The notes: generated by a model from the letters alone, not told the origin. A stretch of 64,000 bases of DNA from Bacteroidota bacterium (GCA_023461035.1 JAEWOD010000027.1:1-64000); one strand, 5' to 3'. Counted from the stretch's first letter, positions 16,996 to 26,670 are shown. A program made the numbers and translations.

Positions 16996-18846
16996 ATGTG
17001 TGGAATCAGCGGAATATTTACGAAACAAAATATCGAAGGAAAATTTATTTCCGATTCGTTGAAATCGATTCGGCACAGAGGCCCGGACAATTCACTGTGT
17101 GCCGGTTATATGGATAATAAATTTCGGTTTTATTCAAATGAATTATCCAATCAAGAGACCCGTGAAAGGTTTCCTGCAATAGAAAATGAAAGTTCAAACA
17201 ATTGGATAGGATTTAACCGGTTGTCCATTATTGATTTGAGCAATAACGGAATGCAGCCTTTTTATGATGAAGAAACCCAGACAGCTTTTATGCTCAACGG
17301 GGAAATCTACAATTTTAAAGAGCTGAAAAAGTCCCATCTCAATGAAGAATTATTTTGGTCTGAGTCAGATACGGAAGTCGCTTTCAAACTTTATTTAAAA
17401 TTGGGGAATGAATTCGTTCACGAACTTCGGGGAATGTTTACAATTGTGGTGGTGGAATACGGCAAACACAAGGTAAAAATCTGGCGGGATCGTTTTGGGA
17501 TAAAGCCCCTCTATTATTTTGCAGACAACGAGAAATTTGTTTTTTCATCTGAGATGCGCGGAATTTTTGAAACAGGTTTGGTAAGGAAGGAAATTTCTGA
17601 AAAGCATCTGGCCCACCTATATTATTTGCAATCTACTTTTGCCCCCAATTCTTTGTATAAAAACGTTTACAGTTTAGAAGCAGGAGGTAAAATCGAATTA
17701 GACCTTCAGGATTTTAGTTTTCAAAAAGAAAAATACTGGACGTTAGAATATAAACCAGAAAAAAAAGAGATAGAAAAGGAAGAATTTCTTTTGGATCTTG
17801 ATGAAATTACAGGACTTGCCTGTATCTCTGATGTGAAACAGGCGATCATGCTGAGCGGCGGGCTGGATTCGGGAATATTGGCTTATTTTATCAAGAAGAA
17901 CACACCCGAAATCCAAGCCATCACCCTTTATAACCAAAACTACAATCAGACTGATGAGTTCGAATATGCAAAAATCACCGCAGATAAAAACAAGATTGAC
18001 TTTCTGCCTATTGAGATCCCTAATGGTATAGATAAAAATCAAATTTATGAACTTGCCACCAGTGAAGAGGAGCCAAGCAGCTCTCCGGAACCCACCTATT
18101 TTTTATCAAAAGAAGCTGTAACCCGATTCGGCATCAAAGTTTTACATAATGCTTTGGGGTTAGATGAATTGTTTTACGGATATAAATACTACCCTCAGGC
18201 TCTTTTTTTCCAAAAGTTTAATTTAGTTTTAAACAACCGTCTCAAGTATTTTTTGAAAGGCAAGAAAAGATATAAATATGACGAATTAACCCAAATGGGA
18301 ATTTTCACACTTCCGCTTTTGAGTAAAAGTTCAATCGGTTGGGATGAAATTCTGGATTTGTTTGGCTCAGATTGGGAACATCCTGTATTTGAGATACTGA
18401 AACAACTGCCTGAAGGATTTCACCAAATGCCACTGGTCAAGCAGTTGTCCTGGATAGATTTTCATTACTACATCAGTTCTTATCATTCGTTTCGTGGTGA
18501 CCAATCCTCTATGAAAAACAGCGTGGAGATGCGTTTTCCTTTTCTTGATCACTTGTTTGTCCAGAAGTATTTCAACCAATCTTATCTCCACAAAGGTTTG
18601 ACTTATCAAAACAACAAGCCGTTTCTGCGAAAAAATGCAAGAGGAATTTTGGACGACAGGATTCTTTCCATGCCCAAAAAAGGATTTACTATCCCAAGGG
18701 AAATTTGGATTGATGAATTACCAAATTTCGCCTCGGAAATAGCCGGTTTACATAAACTTTTCGGAAACAAAGACCTGATCAAATGGGCCGACACTTCCGG
18801 TAAAAAATGGCTATTGTTTTCAACTGCACAAAATTTAAAATCCTGA
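16996..18846 (+). CDS. asnB: asparagine synthetase (glutamine-hydrolysing)
   Basis: The 616-residue protein begins MCGISGIF, so after methionine removal the N-terminal cysteine is the Ntn-glutaminase nucleophile. RHRGPD at 27-31 and the glutamine-binding LSIIDLS and NGEIYN segments follow. The synthetase domain has the ATP pyrophosphatase loop SGGLDSG at 287-293. Complete asparagine synthetases use ATP, aspartate and glutamine. Because the gene heads a run of glycosyltransferase, flippase and methyltransferase genes, an amidotransferase role on a surface glycan sugar acid is also possible, as seen with AsnB-like proteins in O-antigen clusters. The stop TGA overlaps the ATG of the next gene (TGATG). 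Confidence 0.88.
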   Translation: MCGISGIFTKQNIEGKFISDSLKSIRHRGPDNSLCAGYMDNKFRFYSNELSNQETRERFPAIENESSNNWIGFNRLSIIDLSNNGMQPFYDEETQTAFMLNGEIYNFKELKKSHLNEELFWSESDTEVAFKLYLKLGNEFVHELRGMFTIVVVEYGKHKVKIWRDRFGIKPLYYFADNEKFVFSSEMRGIFETGLVRKEISEKHLAHLYYLQSTFAPNSLYKNVYSLEAGGKIELDLQDFSFQKEKYWTLEYKPEKKEIEKEEFLLDLDEITGLACISDVKQAIMLSGGLDSGILAYFIKKNTPEIQAITLYNQNYNQTDEFEYAKITADKNKIDFLPIEIPNGIDKNQIYELATSEEEPSSSPEPTYFLSKEAVTRFGIKVLHNALGLDELFYGYKYYPQALFFQKFNLVLNNRLKYFLKGKKRYKYDELTQMGIFTLPLLSKSSIGWDEILDLFGSDWEHPVFEILKQLPEGFHQMPLVKQLSWIDFHYYISSYHSFRGDQSSMKNSVEMRFPFLDHLFVQKYFNQSYLHKGLTYQNNKPFLRKNARGILDDRILSMPKKGFTIPREIWIDELPNFASEIAGLHKLFGNKDLIKWADTSGKKWLLFSTAQNLKS

Positions 18847-20051
18847 TGACAAGAAAGGAAAAAATATGTTTCGTATCGGACGGTCATTCACTTTATGATG
18901 ACAGGATGTACTGGAAACAGGCTTTATCTTTAAAAAAACATGGATATGACGTAAGTATAGTTGTGGCAGGTGAAACGGATGAAAACGGGACTACGGAACA
19001 TGGTGTGGAATATTTTAAAGTAAAAAGAATCCGGTTATTTCAAAATAATTTTTTTAATTCCTTTATAAAATTATTTTACTATCCCACCCATTTGAAAATG
19101 GTCAAAATAGCAAAACAAATAAAGGCAGATCTCTATCACGTACCTGATTCGAAGCCAAACAGTTTCATTCATAAAATCAAAAATGCTGCGCACAAACCCA
19201 AATTGGTCTATGATGTCAGAGAACCTATAGACAACAATTTAAAGTTATTTTCCAAAGCCAAAGGCATCAAAAAAAACATATTGTACCTTTATGCAGATTA
19301 TCTTCAAAAGAAAGAATATAAAAAAGCAACACTATATGATTTCGTGATGATGGTAGATGACGGGCTGAAGCGCCGTTTCCAGAAAAATTCTAAAGTTAAA
19401 AACCCCGAAGTGGTTTACAACTATACCAACCTGATCACGAAACGCAAAAATATCCCATTATCTGAAAGAGCATTTGATGCCGTTTATTGTGGAGTAATCA
19501 GTGAGGAAAGAGGTTTTTTTACAATTTTGAAAAGCTGTAAATTAATTGTTGAGAAGAAAAGCAACTACAAATTATTGTTATTAGGAAACATTTTCGATCA
19601 AAAATTGCGGGATTATTTAAAAGACTTTATTTCCAAAAATGGTCTTGAAAAAAATATAACTTGGATAGATTATGTACGGTTTGACAAGGTGAGCGATTAT
19701 TACAATCAAAGTAGAATCGGGTTGAATATCCTCTATCCTTCGGATGCCTTTCGGGACATCATTCAGATAAAATTATTTGAGTATATGAATTTCGGGCTTC
19801 CCATCATCACGAGTAATTTCGGAGAAATGCAGAATTACGTATTAGATAACGAAGTGGGAACCAGCCTGAATCCTTTTGATGAGAAAGCGCTTTCCGAAGC
19901 CGTTTTAGAGCTGCTTTCCAATCCGGAAAAGATGGATAGATTCAGCCGGAATGGGATGGCTGTGGTAGATGAGCGGTTTAACTGGGATTTGATGGAAAAA
20001 AAACTGCTCGGTATTTATGCGAATTTATTGAAGGATGGAGCAAGTAGTTAA
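18846..20051 (+). CDS. glycosyltransferase family 4 protein
   Basis: I start this 401-residue protein at the ATG overlapping the asnB stop (TGATG at 18844-18848), because the conserved N-terminal strand KICFVSDGHSLYDDRM begins directly after it; an upstream in-frame ATG at 18807 would add 13 residues inside asnB. A GT-B fold is suggested by the two Rossmann halves. The C-terminal half has the nucleotide-sugar region: VYCGVISEERGF, KLLLLGN, RIGLNILYPSD and LFEYMNFGLPIITSNFGEM. The E of LFEYM is the usual GT4 donor-binding acid. It probably adds a sugar to a lipid-linked glycan on the cytoplasmic face. Confidence 0.85.
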   Translation: MTRKEKICFVSDGHSLYDDRMYWKQALSLKKHGYDVSIVVAGETDENGTTEHGVEYFKVKRIRLFQNNFFNSFIKLFYYPTHLKMVKIAKQIKADLYHVPDSKPNSFIHKIKNAAHKPKLVYDVREPIDNNLKLFSKAKGIKKNILYLYADYLQKKEYKKATLYDFVMMVDDGLKRRFQKNSKVKNPEVVYNYTNLITKRKNIPLSERAFDAVYCGVISEERGFFTILKSCKLIVEKKSNYKLLLLGNIFDQKLRDYLKDFISKNGLEKNITWIDYVRFDKVSDYYNQSRIGLNILYPSDAFRDIIQIKLFEYMNFGLPIITSNFGEMQNYVLDNEVGTSLNPFDEKALSEAVLELLSNPEKMDRFSRNGMAVVDERFNWDLMEKKLLGIYANLLKDGASS

Positions 20052-21498
20052 AAAAAAGAAATCATTTTTCCACGACCTGAGCTGGTATATGCTCGGAGCG
20101 ATGATTCCGATGTTGCTCAATTTATTCAAAACACCGATTTTCACCCGGCATTATACCACCGAAGATTTCGGTTATCTCGGTTTGGTTATGACCACTTTCG
20201 GTTATCTTTCCACCATTTCGTTTTCATGGCTTGCAAGCTGTATCTGGCGGTATTACAACGAATTCAAAAAAAGAATCGGGCTACACGTACTCTATTCCAA
20301 CATATTGTTTCTGTTTATTTTATCCTCCTTTCTGATCTTGATTCTGACTCTGATTATGCTGACGATTTTCCATTATAAAGAAATGGATTTCATCGTTTTG
20401 AAGTTGACTTTTCTGGCATTTTTGCATTTTTGTACAAAGGAACTTCTCGCCTTGTATATGGTTACTGTACGGATCAAAGGATTTGCCCGGACTTATAATT
20501 ATCTTTTGATTTTACAGGTATTTCTTGCTTTTGCCTTACTGTTGCTCTTTGCTTTCGTGTTGAAAATGGACATTTCTTCCATGATTCTCAGTTCCCTGTT
20601 GATTGACTGTTGTATCATTTTGGTGTTGGTAATTAGACTTATAAAAAACAGACAACTTAAAAGCATTTCTTTGAAATTTGTTTCCCGCAGAGTCACCAAA
20701 ATTATGTTCAGCTATGGATCCGTTACTTTGGTAGCTTCTCTTTTCCTTATGCTGATCGTGAGCAGTGACCGCTACATCATAGCGATGTATGACACCATCA
20801 GTAACGTCGGGATTTATACGAAAGTTTATGATATTTCACAACTGAGCATCATGGCATTTGCCTTTGTTTATTTCAACACCATCAATCCGCGGATGATCAA
20901 AGAACTGACCTATAATTTCCAAAACGCTGATAACCTTTTGGTAAAATATTTATATGCCTTTTTGTTTTTCGGAATTCCTGTAACTGCTCTGTCTTCCATT
21001 TATTCAAAAGAAATTGTACAGATTCTATTGGGAGAAGATTTCCGGCCGGGTTACATCATCATGCCTTCTGTATTTTTCAGTGCTTTAATTTCAGGATTGG
21101 TCAAATTTTATGAAAACAAACTGAAATTTGCCAACAAAACGCTTTTCATAGCACGCATCTTTGGTATTTCACTTATGATGAACCTTTTGATGAATTTTTT
21201 ATTTGTTCCGAAATTCGGGTACATCGCGGCTGCATACAGCACATTGGTTACTTATATTTTTATTTTGGTTTGTTTTCTGCGAAATGATTCCATGTCATTT
21301 TTTAAAAGAAAAGACTATTTAAAAGATATTTTAATTGTTGTGATTCTGATGGCTCTTTTCTGGCTGGCGGATACTGAACTTAGAAAGTTATTTGCATTTA
21401 ACTTGACTTATGCGATCCTGGAAGGAATTCTTTTTATGGGTATTTTTGTTGTGATTTTTTATAAAAAAATTAAAAAACTGGATTTGCCGATTGATTAA
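20035..21498 (+). CDS. Wzx-like oligosaccharide flippase (MOP superfamily)
   Basis: The 487-residue protein has about 12-14 hydrophobic helices. It begins with a basic stretch and then GAMIPMLLNLFKTPIFTRHYTTEDFG, the typical first-helix region of polysaccharide biosynthesis flippases. Such proteins move lipid-linked oligosaccharides across the inner membrane. It overlaps the glycosyltransferase gene by 17 bp, so these two are co-translated. No Wzy polymerase or chain-length regulator is in the window, so the glycan may be short, or its other genes may be elsewhere. Confidence 0.85.
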   Translation: MEQVVKKKKSFFHDLSWYMLGAMIPMLLNLFKTPIFTRHYTTEDFGYLGLVMTTFGYLSTISFSWLASCIWRYYNEFKKRIGLHVLYSNILFLFILSSFLILILTLIMLTIFHYKEMDFIVLKLTFLAFLHFCTKELLALYMVTVRIKGFARTYNYLLILQVFLAFALLLLFAFVLKMDISSMILSSLLIDCCIILVLVIRLIKNRQLKSISLKFVSRRVTKIMFSYGSVTLVASLFLMLIVSSDRYIIAMYDTISNVGIYTKVYDISQLSIMAFAFVYFNTINPRMIKELTYNFQNADNLLVKYLYAFLFFGIPVTALSSIYSKEIVQILLGEDFRPGYIIMPSVFFSALISGLVKFYENKLKFANKTLFIARIFGISLMMNLLMNFLFVPKFGYIAAAYSTLVTYIFILVCFLRNDSMSFFKRKDYLKDILIVVILMALFWLADTELRKLFAFNLTYAILEGILFMGIFVVIFYKKIKKLDLPID

Positions 21499-21538
21499 TT
21501 ACCGCAGGATATGCTGTGTATTTGCGTCCAATTTTCAT

Positions 21539-21546
21539 TACTTTTG
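21539..21546 (+). promoter_or_regulatory. possible -7 box TACTTTTG for the methyltransferase gene
   Basis: A TACTTTTG box in the 151-bp gap upstream of the ATG at 21650 predicts a leader of about 100 nt. A TTTG at 21521-21524 is only 14 bp upstream, shorter than usual. Confidence 0.4.
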
Positions 21547-21649
21547 CCTTCGAAAATTATATTCAGGCTCTTAGCAATAAATTTTAAACAGTCTCTAAAT
21601 ATTTGTGCGCTTCAGCAAAATTTCAATTGAAAGTTAATTTGATGTATCC

Positions 21650-22459
21650 ATGAAAAAACTAAAAAAAGCATTCTACGCCTTAAAAGAAATAATAAGGGAA
21701 CCTTCAGTGCTCAACCACATTATAAATGAAAATAATGCATGGCAGCGAAGAGTTGACCAAAAATATAAACTACCGAAAGGGTTACCGCAAATCCAACTGA
21801 CTGATTTATTCCCCGATTTTTCAGAGAACTTGAAATCCATATCCTTTTTGGGCGGAGTTTCTCTTGCGACCGATCTTGCTCTGCTCAAATGGTTTTGTAG
21901 AAAATTTGAAAATGCTTCCTATTTTGAAATCGGTACATGGCGAGGCGAAAGCGTTGCAAATGTTGCAGATGTTGCAGCCGAATGCTATACGCTCCGGCTT
22001 TCAAAAAAACAAATCATGGAGCAGCTCGGACTGCCTGAAAAATATGCAGATGCACATGCCTTTTTTTCAAAAGACTTACCCAATGTTACCCATTTGGAAG
22101 ATAATTCGTTGTTTTTTGATTATGCCGGTTTAAACAAGAAATTTGATGTAATTTTTATAGATGGCAGCCACCATTATAAATATGTAAAGTCTGACACCGA
22201 AAAGGTATTTCAACACTTGGTTCACGAGAATTCCATTGTCATTTGGCATGATTATGCTTTTAATCCCGAAAATGTACGGTTTGAAGTGATGCAGGGAATT
22301 TTAGATGGAATACCAAAAGAACTTCATGCTAACCTTTATCATGTAGCTAATACCCAATGCGCCGTTTTTATAAAAGGCGACTTTCAACCAACTGTACTTG
22401 AACATTATCAGGATCCGAAATTGGTATTTGAAGTGGAGTTAAAATCGAAAACCGTTTAA
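21650..22459 (+). CDS. class I SAM-dependent methyltransferase-like protein
   Basis: The 269-residue protein has a SAM-binding motif I reading YFEIGTWRGESVANVA around 97-112. A later VIFIDGSHHYKYVKSD near 165-180 is typical of the Methyltransf_24 group, whose IDGxH segment follows strand 4. The first 70 residues are a helical extension. Relatives in surface-glycan clusters methylate sugars, but the acceptor is unknown. It follows the flippase gene after a 151-bp gap with its own possible promoter, and its stop codon directly abuts the stop of the convergent metalloprotease gene. Confidence 0.78.
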   Translation: MKKLKKAFYALKEIIREPSVLNHIINENNAWQRRVDQKYKLPKGLPQIQLTDLFPDFSENLKSISFLGGVSLATDLALLKWFCRKFENASYFEIGTWRGESVANVADVAAECYTLRLSKKQIMEQLGLPEKYADAHAFFSKDLPNVTHLEDNSLFFDYAGLNKKFDVIFIDGSHHYKYVKSDTEKVFQHLVHENSIVIWHDYAFNPENVRFEVMQGILDGIPKELHANLYHVANTQCAVFIKGDFQPTVLEHYQDPKLVFEVELKSKTV

Positions 22460-23611
22460 TCATTCCTTCAGGATTTTTGCTGTTCTGTGTTTTTCAAAAT
22501 TCTTGAATTCTTTACCATAAGCATCCACGATTTTTCCATTTCCTTTGAATATGATCTTCGAATTTTTATTCATCTTTATGTATCCCTGCGGTGGTAAAAT
22601 GATAGAATCTGAAATCGTTAAAGTCAGGTTTGAAGCCAATTCAAAATTATGGTAAAATCTTCTGGGTTTATCCCAAACGGTGTCTTCATTCAAATTCCAA
22701 ACTGCTCCATATGCAGATTCAGGTGTTACAAACTGCATCAGATTAGTACGGGTCAGATTCCAGTGCATTTTTTTTATTTCAGTGGGCGGAAGCCAATTTC
22801 TGGGGTCTGTACCTCCTTGATTCATCAAACTATATTTACAAGCGTTAGCTTTATAATATTCGCTGGAATGACTCAATCCTAAATTATGACCCAATTCATG
22901 AGAAAGCCCCGGGCTTAACCACCATCCTTTGGTTACCGACCAAGGTTGGTTATATTCTTTCGTTGCTTTATATCGCTGAGAAATATATCGCAGATATAAA
23001 TTAGGAGCATGGATTTGTGATGACCTGTTTAAATTTAGAGTAGTTGGAGATTGGCCTGCCATGCTCCCTGTGACATCATAGCCTATCCCTCTTTTTTTCA
23101 CAATATCATCAAAACGATTCCCATTTTCAGTTAAATAAATATTGACAGCTTTCGGAATGTTCAGGCCGGATATAGAATCATCCAGGGGTTTTATGTACCA
23201 TCCCTCCGTAGGGGAAAAGCCCGAAAAATTTTTACTTTCCGGAGTAGAACCGTTTAAATAGTTCCAATAAAACGAATTTTTAACTTCTAAAATATGAAAA
23301 TTCAGCCGAATCTTTGCATCTTTCACAAAGTCTGTTCCCGTATAACAACCGGCCGGATCCGGAAGGGGTTGAAAATTGGAAAATACCCGGTTCATATTTT
23401 CCATGTAGTCGGATAAGAGTTGCTTTTCTTCTGCATCTTTCAGGTCAAACCCACCTGTCCCATCGTCTCTTTTCAGCAGTACTGCATTTATATTTATGGT
23501 TAATGGTTGATAATAATCCTCAAAAGGGTAACTATAATGTTCCGGTTCTTTCTTCTGAGCCAAAACAATCGCAGAAACCAAAAACAGAAGTATCCAGTTT
23601 AATCTTATCAT
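22460..23611 (-). CDS. secreted zinc metalloprotease-like protein (HExxHxxGxxH)
   Basis: The 383-residue product has a signal peptide (residues 1-19, ending near VLAQ). A metzincin zinc site follows: HELGHNLGLSH at 238-248, with E239 as the general base. SLMNQGG about 18 residues later is a likely Met-turn. After residue 300 a beta-rich tail, ISDSIILPPQGYIKMNKNSKI, looks like a solenoid or jelly-roll module. There is no T9SS sorting domain, so it is probably periplasmic or secreted by another route. The surrounding genes are for glycan export, so a role in processing a surface component is an inference. Its stop abuts the stop of the methyltransferase gene with no gap. Confidence 0.8.
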   Translation of the reverse strand: MIRLNWILLFLVSAIVLAQKKEPEHYSYPFEDYYQPLTININAVLLKRDDGTGGFDLKDAEEKQLLSDYMENMNRVFSNFQPLPDPAGCYTGTDFVKDAKIRLNFHILEVKNSFYWNYLNGSTPESKNFSGFSPTEGWYIKPLDDSISGLNIPKAVNIYLTENGNRFDDIVKKRGIGYDVTGSMAGQSPTTLNLNRSSQIHAPNLYLRYISQRYKATKEYNQPWSVTKGWWLSPGLSHELGHNLGLSHSSEYYKANACKYSLMNQGGTDPRNWLPPTEIKKMHWNLTRTNLMQFVTPESAYGAVWNLNEDTVWDKPRRFYHNFELASNLTLTISDSIILPPQGYIKMNKNSKIIFKGNGKIVDAYGKEFKNFEKHRTAKILKE

Positions 23612-23656
23612 ATTTTCTTATTTTAGCTTAGGCAATTTACAAAATCTAAATTTTAA

Positions 23657-25117
23657 ATGCAGGTCAACCAGTATTTCATTTCCAATAAACCTTTTCAAAC
23701 TCCAAAAAATGGCAAACTGACGACTATTGGAGAATTTTCAATCTGGGCGCATGAAAATCTGGGCGTAACGGAATATACATCAGGATCCGTGCATTTAATT
23801 TTATTGGGATTTTTTGTTCAACCTGATTCTCCTCAAAAAAAAAACGAAGATATTTTAACCGATTTATCCTCTTTTACAATTCTCTCAAAAGAATTTTTTC
23901 ATTTTTTAAATCAACTTGTGGGCAGGTTTGTTCTGGTTGTCAGGACAGAAAATAACTTTATCATTCTGAACGACTCCAGAGCACAAAGACAAATTTTTTA
24001 TTTCTATAATGACAATGATTTATATATCACCTCTTCTCCAAAACTATTTTACGATTTAACTGACTTTGAATTTTATATCCCAAAAGACAAACAGGTTATC
24101 TTGGCTTCAAAAAGATACAGAGTACTAGACGAATGGTTTCCCGGAGACGAGTATTTGGATAATCATTTGAAGCGGTTAATTCCTAATTTTTATTTGGATA
24201 TCTACAGTAGAGAAACCGGAAGAATTCCTTTCTCAGTCCTCAAAATGCCAAAAGAGAATTTGAAGGATTATATGAAAAAACAAATTATTGGTGCGGCAGA
24301 AGCCTGTGCTTATCGTTACGAAAATATCCTTTTCGGAGTAACCGGAGGAAGCGACAGCAGATTGATATTGAGTTTAAACCAATCATTAAAAAACGCATCC
24401 TATTTTATTTATGACAGAGAAGAAAAAAACAGCATTGATGTTAAAATATCAAAAGAGTTAACCGATAAAAAGGGAATTAATTTAAAAATAGTCGAGCCAA
24501 AAGAGCTTTCAAATAGTTTTCTTTCTTTTTATAAAAATCAGTTTCTGCATCCAAGAATCATTTCAAAAACTCAAAATTTTGAATGGTTAAGTAAGAATTG
24601 TCAACCAGCTAAATCTATTGTGATAACGGGATATTCAGGAGAAATATATCGAAATAAAATTCTCAGTGTGAACCCCTACCATAAAAAGTTTCAAACAACA
24701 GAAGATTTTATTGATTATTTCCACTATCCCAAATCTCAATATTTAGAAAGAATGTTGAAGGATTGGTTAGATTCGGCAAGAAATTATATAAAAGATTGTA
24801 ATCATTTGACGCTACCTGAACTGTTCTATTGGGAAATTCACGTTGCTTATAGTGCTCAATATGTATTTGAACAGGACGTTTCAGGAGTAGAAATGTTCTG
24901 CCCGCTTTCCAACCGGCAAATGATTTTAAACCTCATCCATAACACGACGGCTGAAGAACGCTCTGCTCCAAATGGCATTATTTATCAAATCATCAACGAA
25001 ACTTCGCCCCAATGGAAAGACATTCCTTATAATCCCAAACCTTTTCATAAAAAACTGAAAGACACAATTTTCGGTTTTCTTCCATTAAATATTGTTAACC
25101 GATTAATCAACCGATAA
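23657..25117 (+). CDS. asparagine-synthetase-like protein lacking the glutaminase cysteine
   Basis: The 486-residue protein has the two-domain layout of asparagine synthetases, but the start is MQVNQYF, so there is no Cys2 nucleophile. The degenerate Ntn-like part still shows GRFVLVVRTENNFIILNDSRAQRQIFYF (89-116), the counterpart of the GRFAL...DRFGIKPLYY region. The synthetase part keeps a PP-loop as TGGSDSR at 229-235 and, near 405-425, a QDVSGVEMFCPLSNRQMI segment like the DxxxxxxE(R)xPFLD block of AsnB. It could form an amide or adenylate with a free amine as donor, as beta-lactam synthetase and lasso-peptide cyclases do. The substrate is unknown. It ends convergently with a GNAT/BioF2-type gene, with a 15-bp overlap. 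Confidence 0.75.
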   Translation: MQVNQYFISNKPFQTPKNGKLTTIGEFSIWAHENLGVTEYTSGSVHLILLGFFVQPDSPQKKNEDILTDLSSFTILSKEFFHFLNQLVGRFVLVVRTENNFIILNDSRAQRQIFYFYNDNDLYITSSPKLFYDLTDFEFYIPKDKQVILASKRYRVLDEWFPGDEYLDNHLKRLIPNFYLDIYSRETGRIPFSVLKMPKENLKDYMKKQIIGAAEACAYRYENILFGVTGGSDSRLILSLNQSLKNASYFIYDREEKNSIDVKISKELTDKKGINLKIVEPKELSNSFLSFYKNQFLHPRIISKTQNFEWLSKNCQPAKSIVITGYSGEIYRNKILSVNPYHKKFQTTEDFIDYFHYPKSQYLERMLKDWLDSARNYIKDCNHLTLPELFYWEIHVAYSAQYVFEQDVSGVEMFCPLSNRQMILNLIHNTTAEERSAPNGIIYQIINETSPQWKDIPYNPKPFHKKLKDTIFGFLPLNIVNRLINR

Positions 25118-26032
25118 AATGGATTTCAGTTTTTTCAAAAAATCTGTAACGCTGAACTTGAAATTGGAAAAAATCATATAGTTCTTACCCCTAGGATTAA
25201 ATCCCAACATAAAACCCGCAATCTTCCGGTTATCCGAACCTTCAAAATCTATCCATTTTTTGTCCCCCGATAATTCCCTGATTAAACCATCCATAGCAAA
25301 TGCCGAAGAATTATGATTCTCTCTATTTTTATTTCTTGCAAAACCCATGTATATATGCCGGTTTTTTGAAACTACAATCATTTGCGAAGCAATCAGACAA
25401 TCATTTTCATCCAAAACATCAAAAAGTAAGAGTTTATGTTTTCTATCCAATGTTTCCATATACTTTTTTAGAAAACCCTGATTGACAAGATGTGATAAAT
25501 GCGGATAATTATTTAAGAATAACCCGATGAAATTCTCTATTTTACCGGATATATTTACTTTTATTCCAAGCCGTGACGCCTTCCTTAAATCACCTCTTCT
25601 ATTATTTTTATAACCTTTAAATATCTCTTCATATGAACGGTTCAAATCCAAAACATAATTCGTACGCTTCTGCCCTTCCGGACTGTATTGTTCCGTATTT
25701 TCCTCGTTGAAATGATAAGCCCTGACTCTGTATTTATGCAATTTTTTTTCGAATTCTCTGAATAATTCATCCGAAATTTCCTCCCGATAAAAAACACCCA
25801 ATTGCTGACAATAAATCGGTTGCAATACGAATTTGAATCCGAATTTATATTGTAATGGAATTGGCATAATTACTTCATAATCTCCCCAAACCCAGCATTC
25901 CCATTTTTCACCGGTCAAAATATCCAGATACCAGTATTCCGCATAAATCCGATAATTCAAAGCCTCGTTGATGGCTTTTGAATATTTTTCTACCTCTAAA
26001 TCTTTGCGTTTTATTTTTCGGAGTTGGGACAT
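25103..26032 (-). CDS. GNAT/BioF2-type (FemAB-like) acyltransferase
   Basis: The 309-residue protein matches the GNAT_6/FemAB-like group by its central FKGYKNNRRGDLRKASRLGIKV (residues 139-160), where the NNRRGDLRKA wording binds the acyl donor. GFARNKNRENHNSSAFAMDGLI and WIDFEGSDNRKIAGFMLGFNPRGKNY follow near the C-terminus. Such proteins transfer acyl or aminoacyl groups in cell-envelope and polysaccharide pathways. The donor (acyl-CoA or aminoacyl-tRNA) cannot be read. It is last in a minus-strand run with the deacetylase and kinase-like genes; its start region overlaps the upstream gene by 22 bp. Confidence 0.75.
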   Translation of the reverse strand: MSQLRKIKRKDLEVEKYSKAINEALNYRIYAEYWYLDILTGEKWECWVWGDYEVIMPIPLQYKFGFKFVLQPIYCQQLGVFYREEISDELFREFEKKLHKYRVRAYHFNEENTEQYSPEGQKRTNYVLDLNRSYEEIFKGYKNNRRGDLRKASRLGIKVNISGKIENFIGLFLNNYPHLSHLVNQGFLKKYMETLDRKHKLLLFDVLDENDCLIASQMIVVSKNRHIYMGFARNKNRENHNSSAFAMDGLIRELSGDKKWIDFEGSDNRKIAGFMLGFNPRGKNYMIFSNFKFSVTDFLKKLKSILSVD

Positions 26033-26670
26033 AAATTCTGATAAAATTCAGGAGTTAAATAAAAAACGGTATCTATAAAATATAAAATCTGATCTCTGGA
26101 TAGAACGTTCTCATCGTGCAAATCTTCAAAAATTATCCCTAATTCTTTACTGAAATAATCATGATTTCGTACATTTTCAAATTGATTAAAATCCAAAAAC
26201 TCATTTACCTTTTCTAAATCAACGGGTTCTGTTGCCAAAATAAAATCCTGTTCTACAACTGCGTAAAATGAATCATTCAACTTCTTAAATCCTAAAAGTA
26301 AATATTCCGTTGACTGAAAGAAAAAATTATGAATTAACAGGCTATTACAGTAATCCAACCAAGATTCATAAAAAATTCCATCATTTAATTTAAAAACAGA
26401 ATTCTTTCCATACTTGTAAACTTTTTGTTCTGCTCCTTCGGCTATAAAATTAATTTCTGAGATTTGGTCGGGAAACCAAAAGTTTTCTTCATCCAGAAAT
26501 TCTGTCAGATAGATTTCTTCTTGGTTTTTGATTGGCTTGATTTTTTCAGTACCGCCACCTGATTCCGCATTTCTTCTAAGGAAATTCTGCGTTTTTTTGA
26601 GCTTGCTCTCTGAGCCAGCTTGTTCATTTCCCAAAATGAGATTTTGTAGTTCATGCTTTAAGTTTTTCAT
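26011..26670 (-). CDS. protein-kinase-like protein of the polyvalent-protein type
   Basis: I use the ATG at 26670 (219 residues), since this start lies 35 bp past the upstream stop and begins the conserved helix KNLKHELQNLILGNEQ; the longer frame from 26736 would overlap the deacetylase gene. Kinase-like motifs are clear: a glycine loop FIAEGAEQKVYKYG, a VAIK-like SVFKLN, a catalytic-loop-like EDLHDENVL and a metal-binding FIDT that stands in for DFG. This is the Ser/Thr/Tyr kinase found in polyvalent proteins of Bacteroidota mobile elements. A solitary copy in a glycan-type operon is unexpected. The target is unknown. Confidence 0.78.
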   Translation of the reverse strand: MKNLKHELQNLILGNEQAGSESKLKKTQNFLRRNAESGGGTEKIKPIKNQEEIYLTEFLDEENFWFPDQISEINFIAEGAEQKVYKYGKNSVFKLNDGIFYESWLDYCNSLLIHNFFFQSTEYLLLGFKKLNDSFYAVVEQDFILATEPVDLEKVNEFLDFNQFENVRNHDYFSKELGIIFEDLHDENVLSRDQILYFIDTVFYLTPEFYQNLCPNSEK

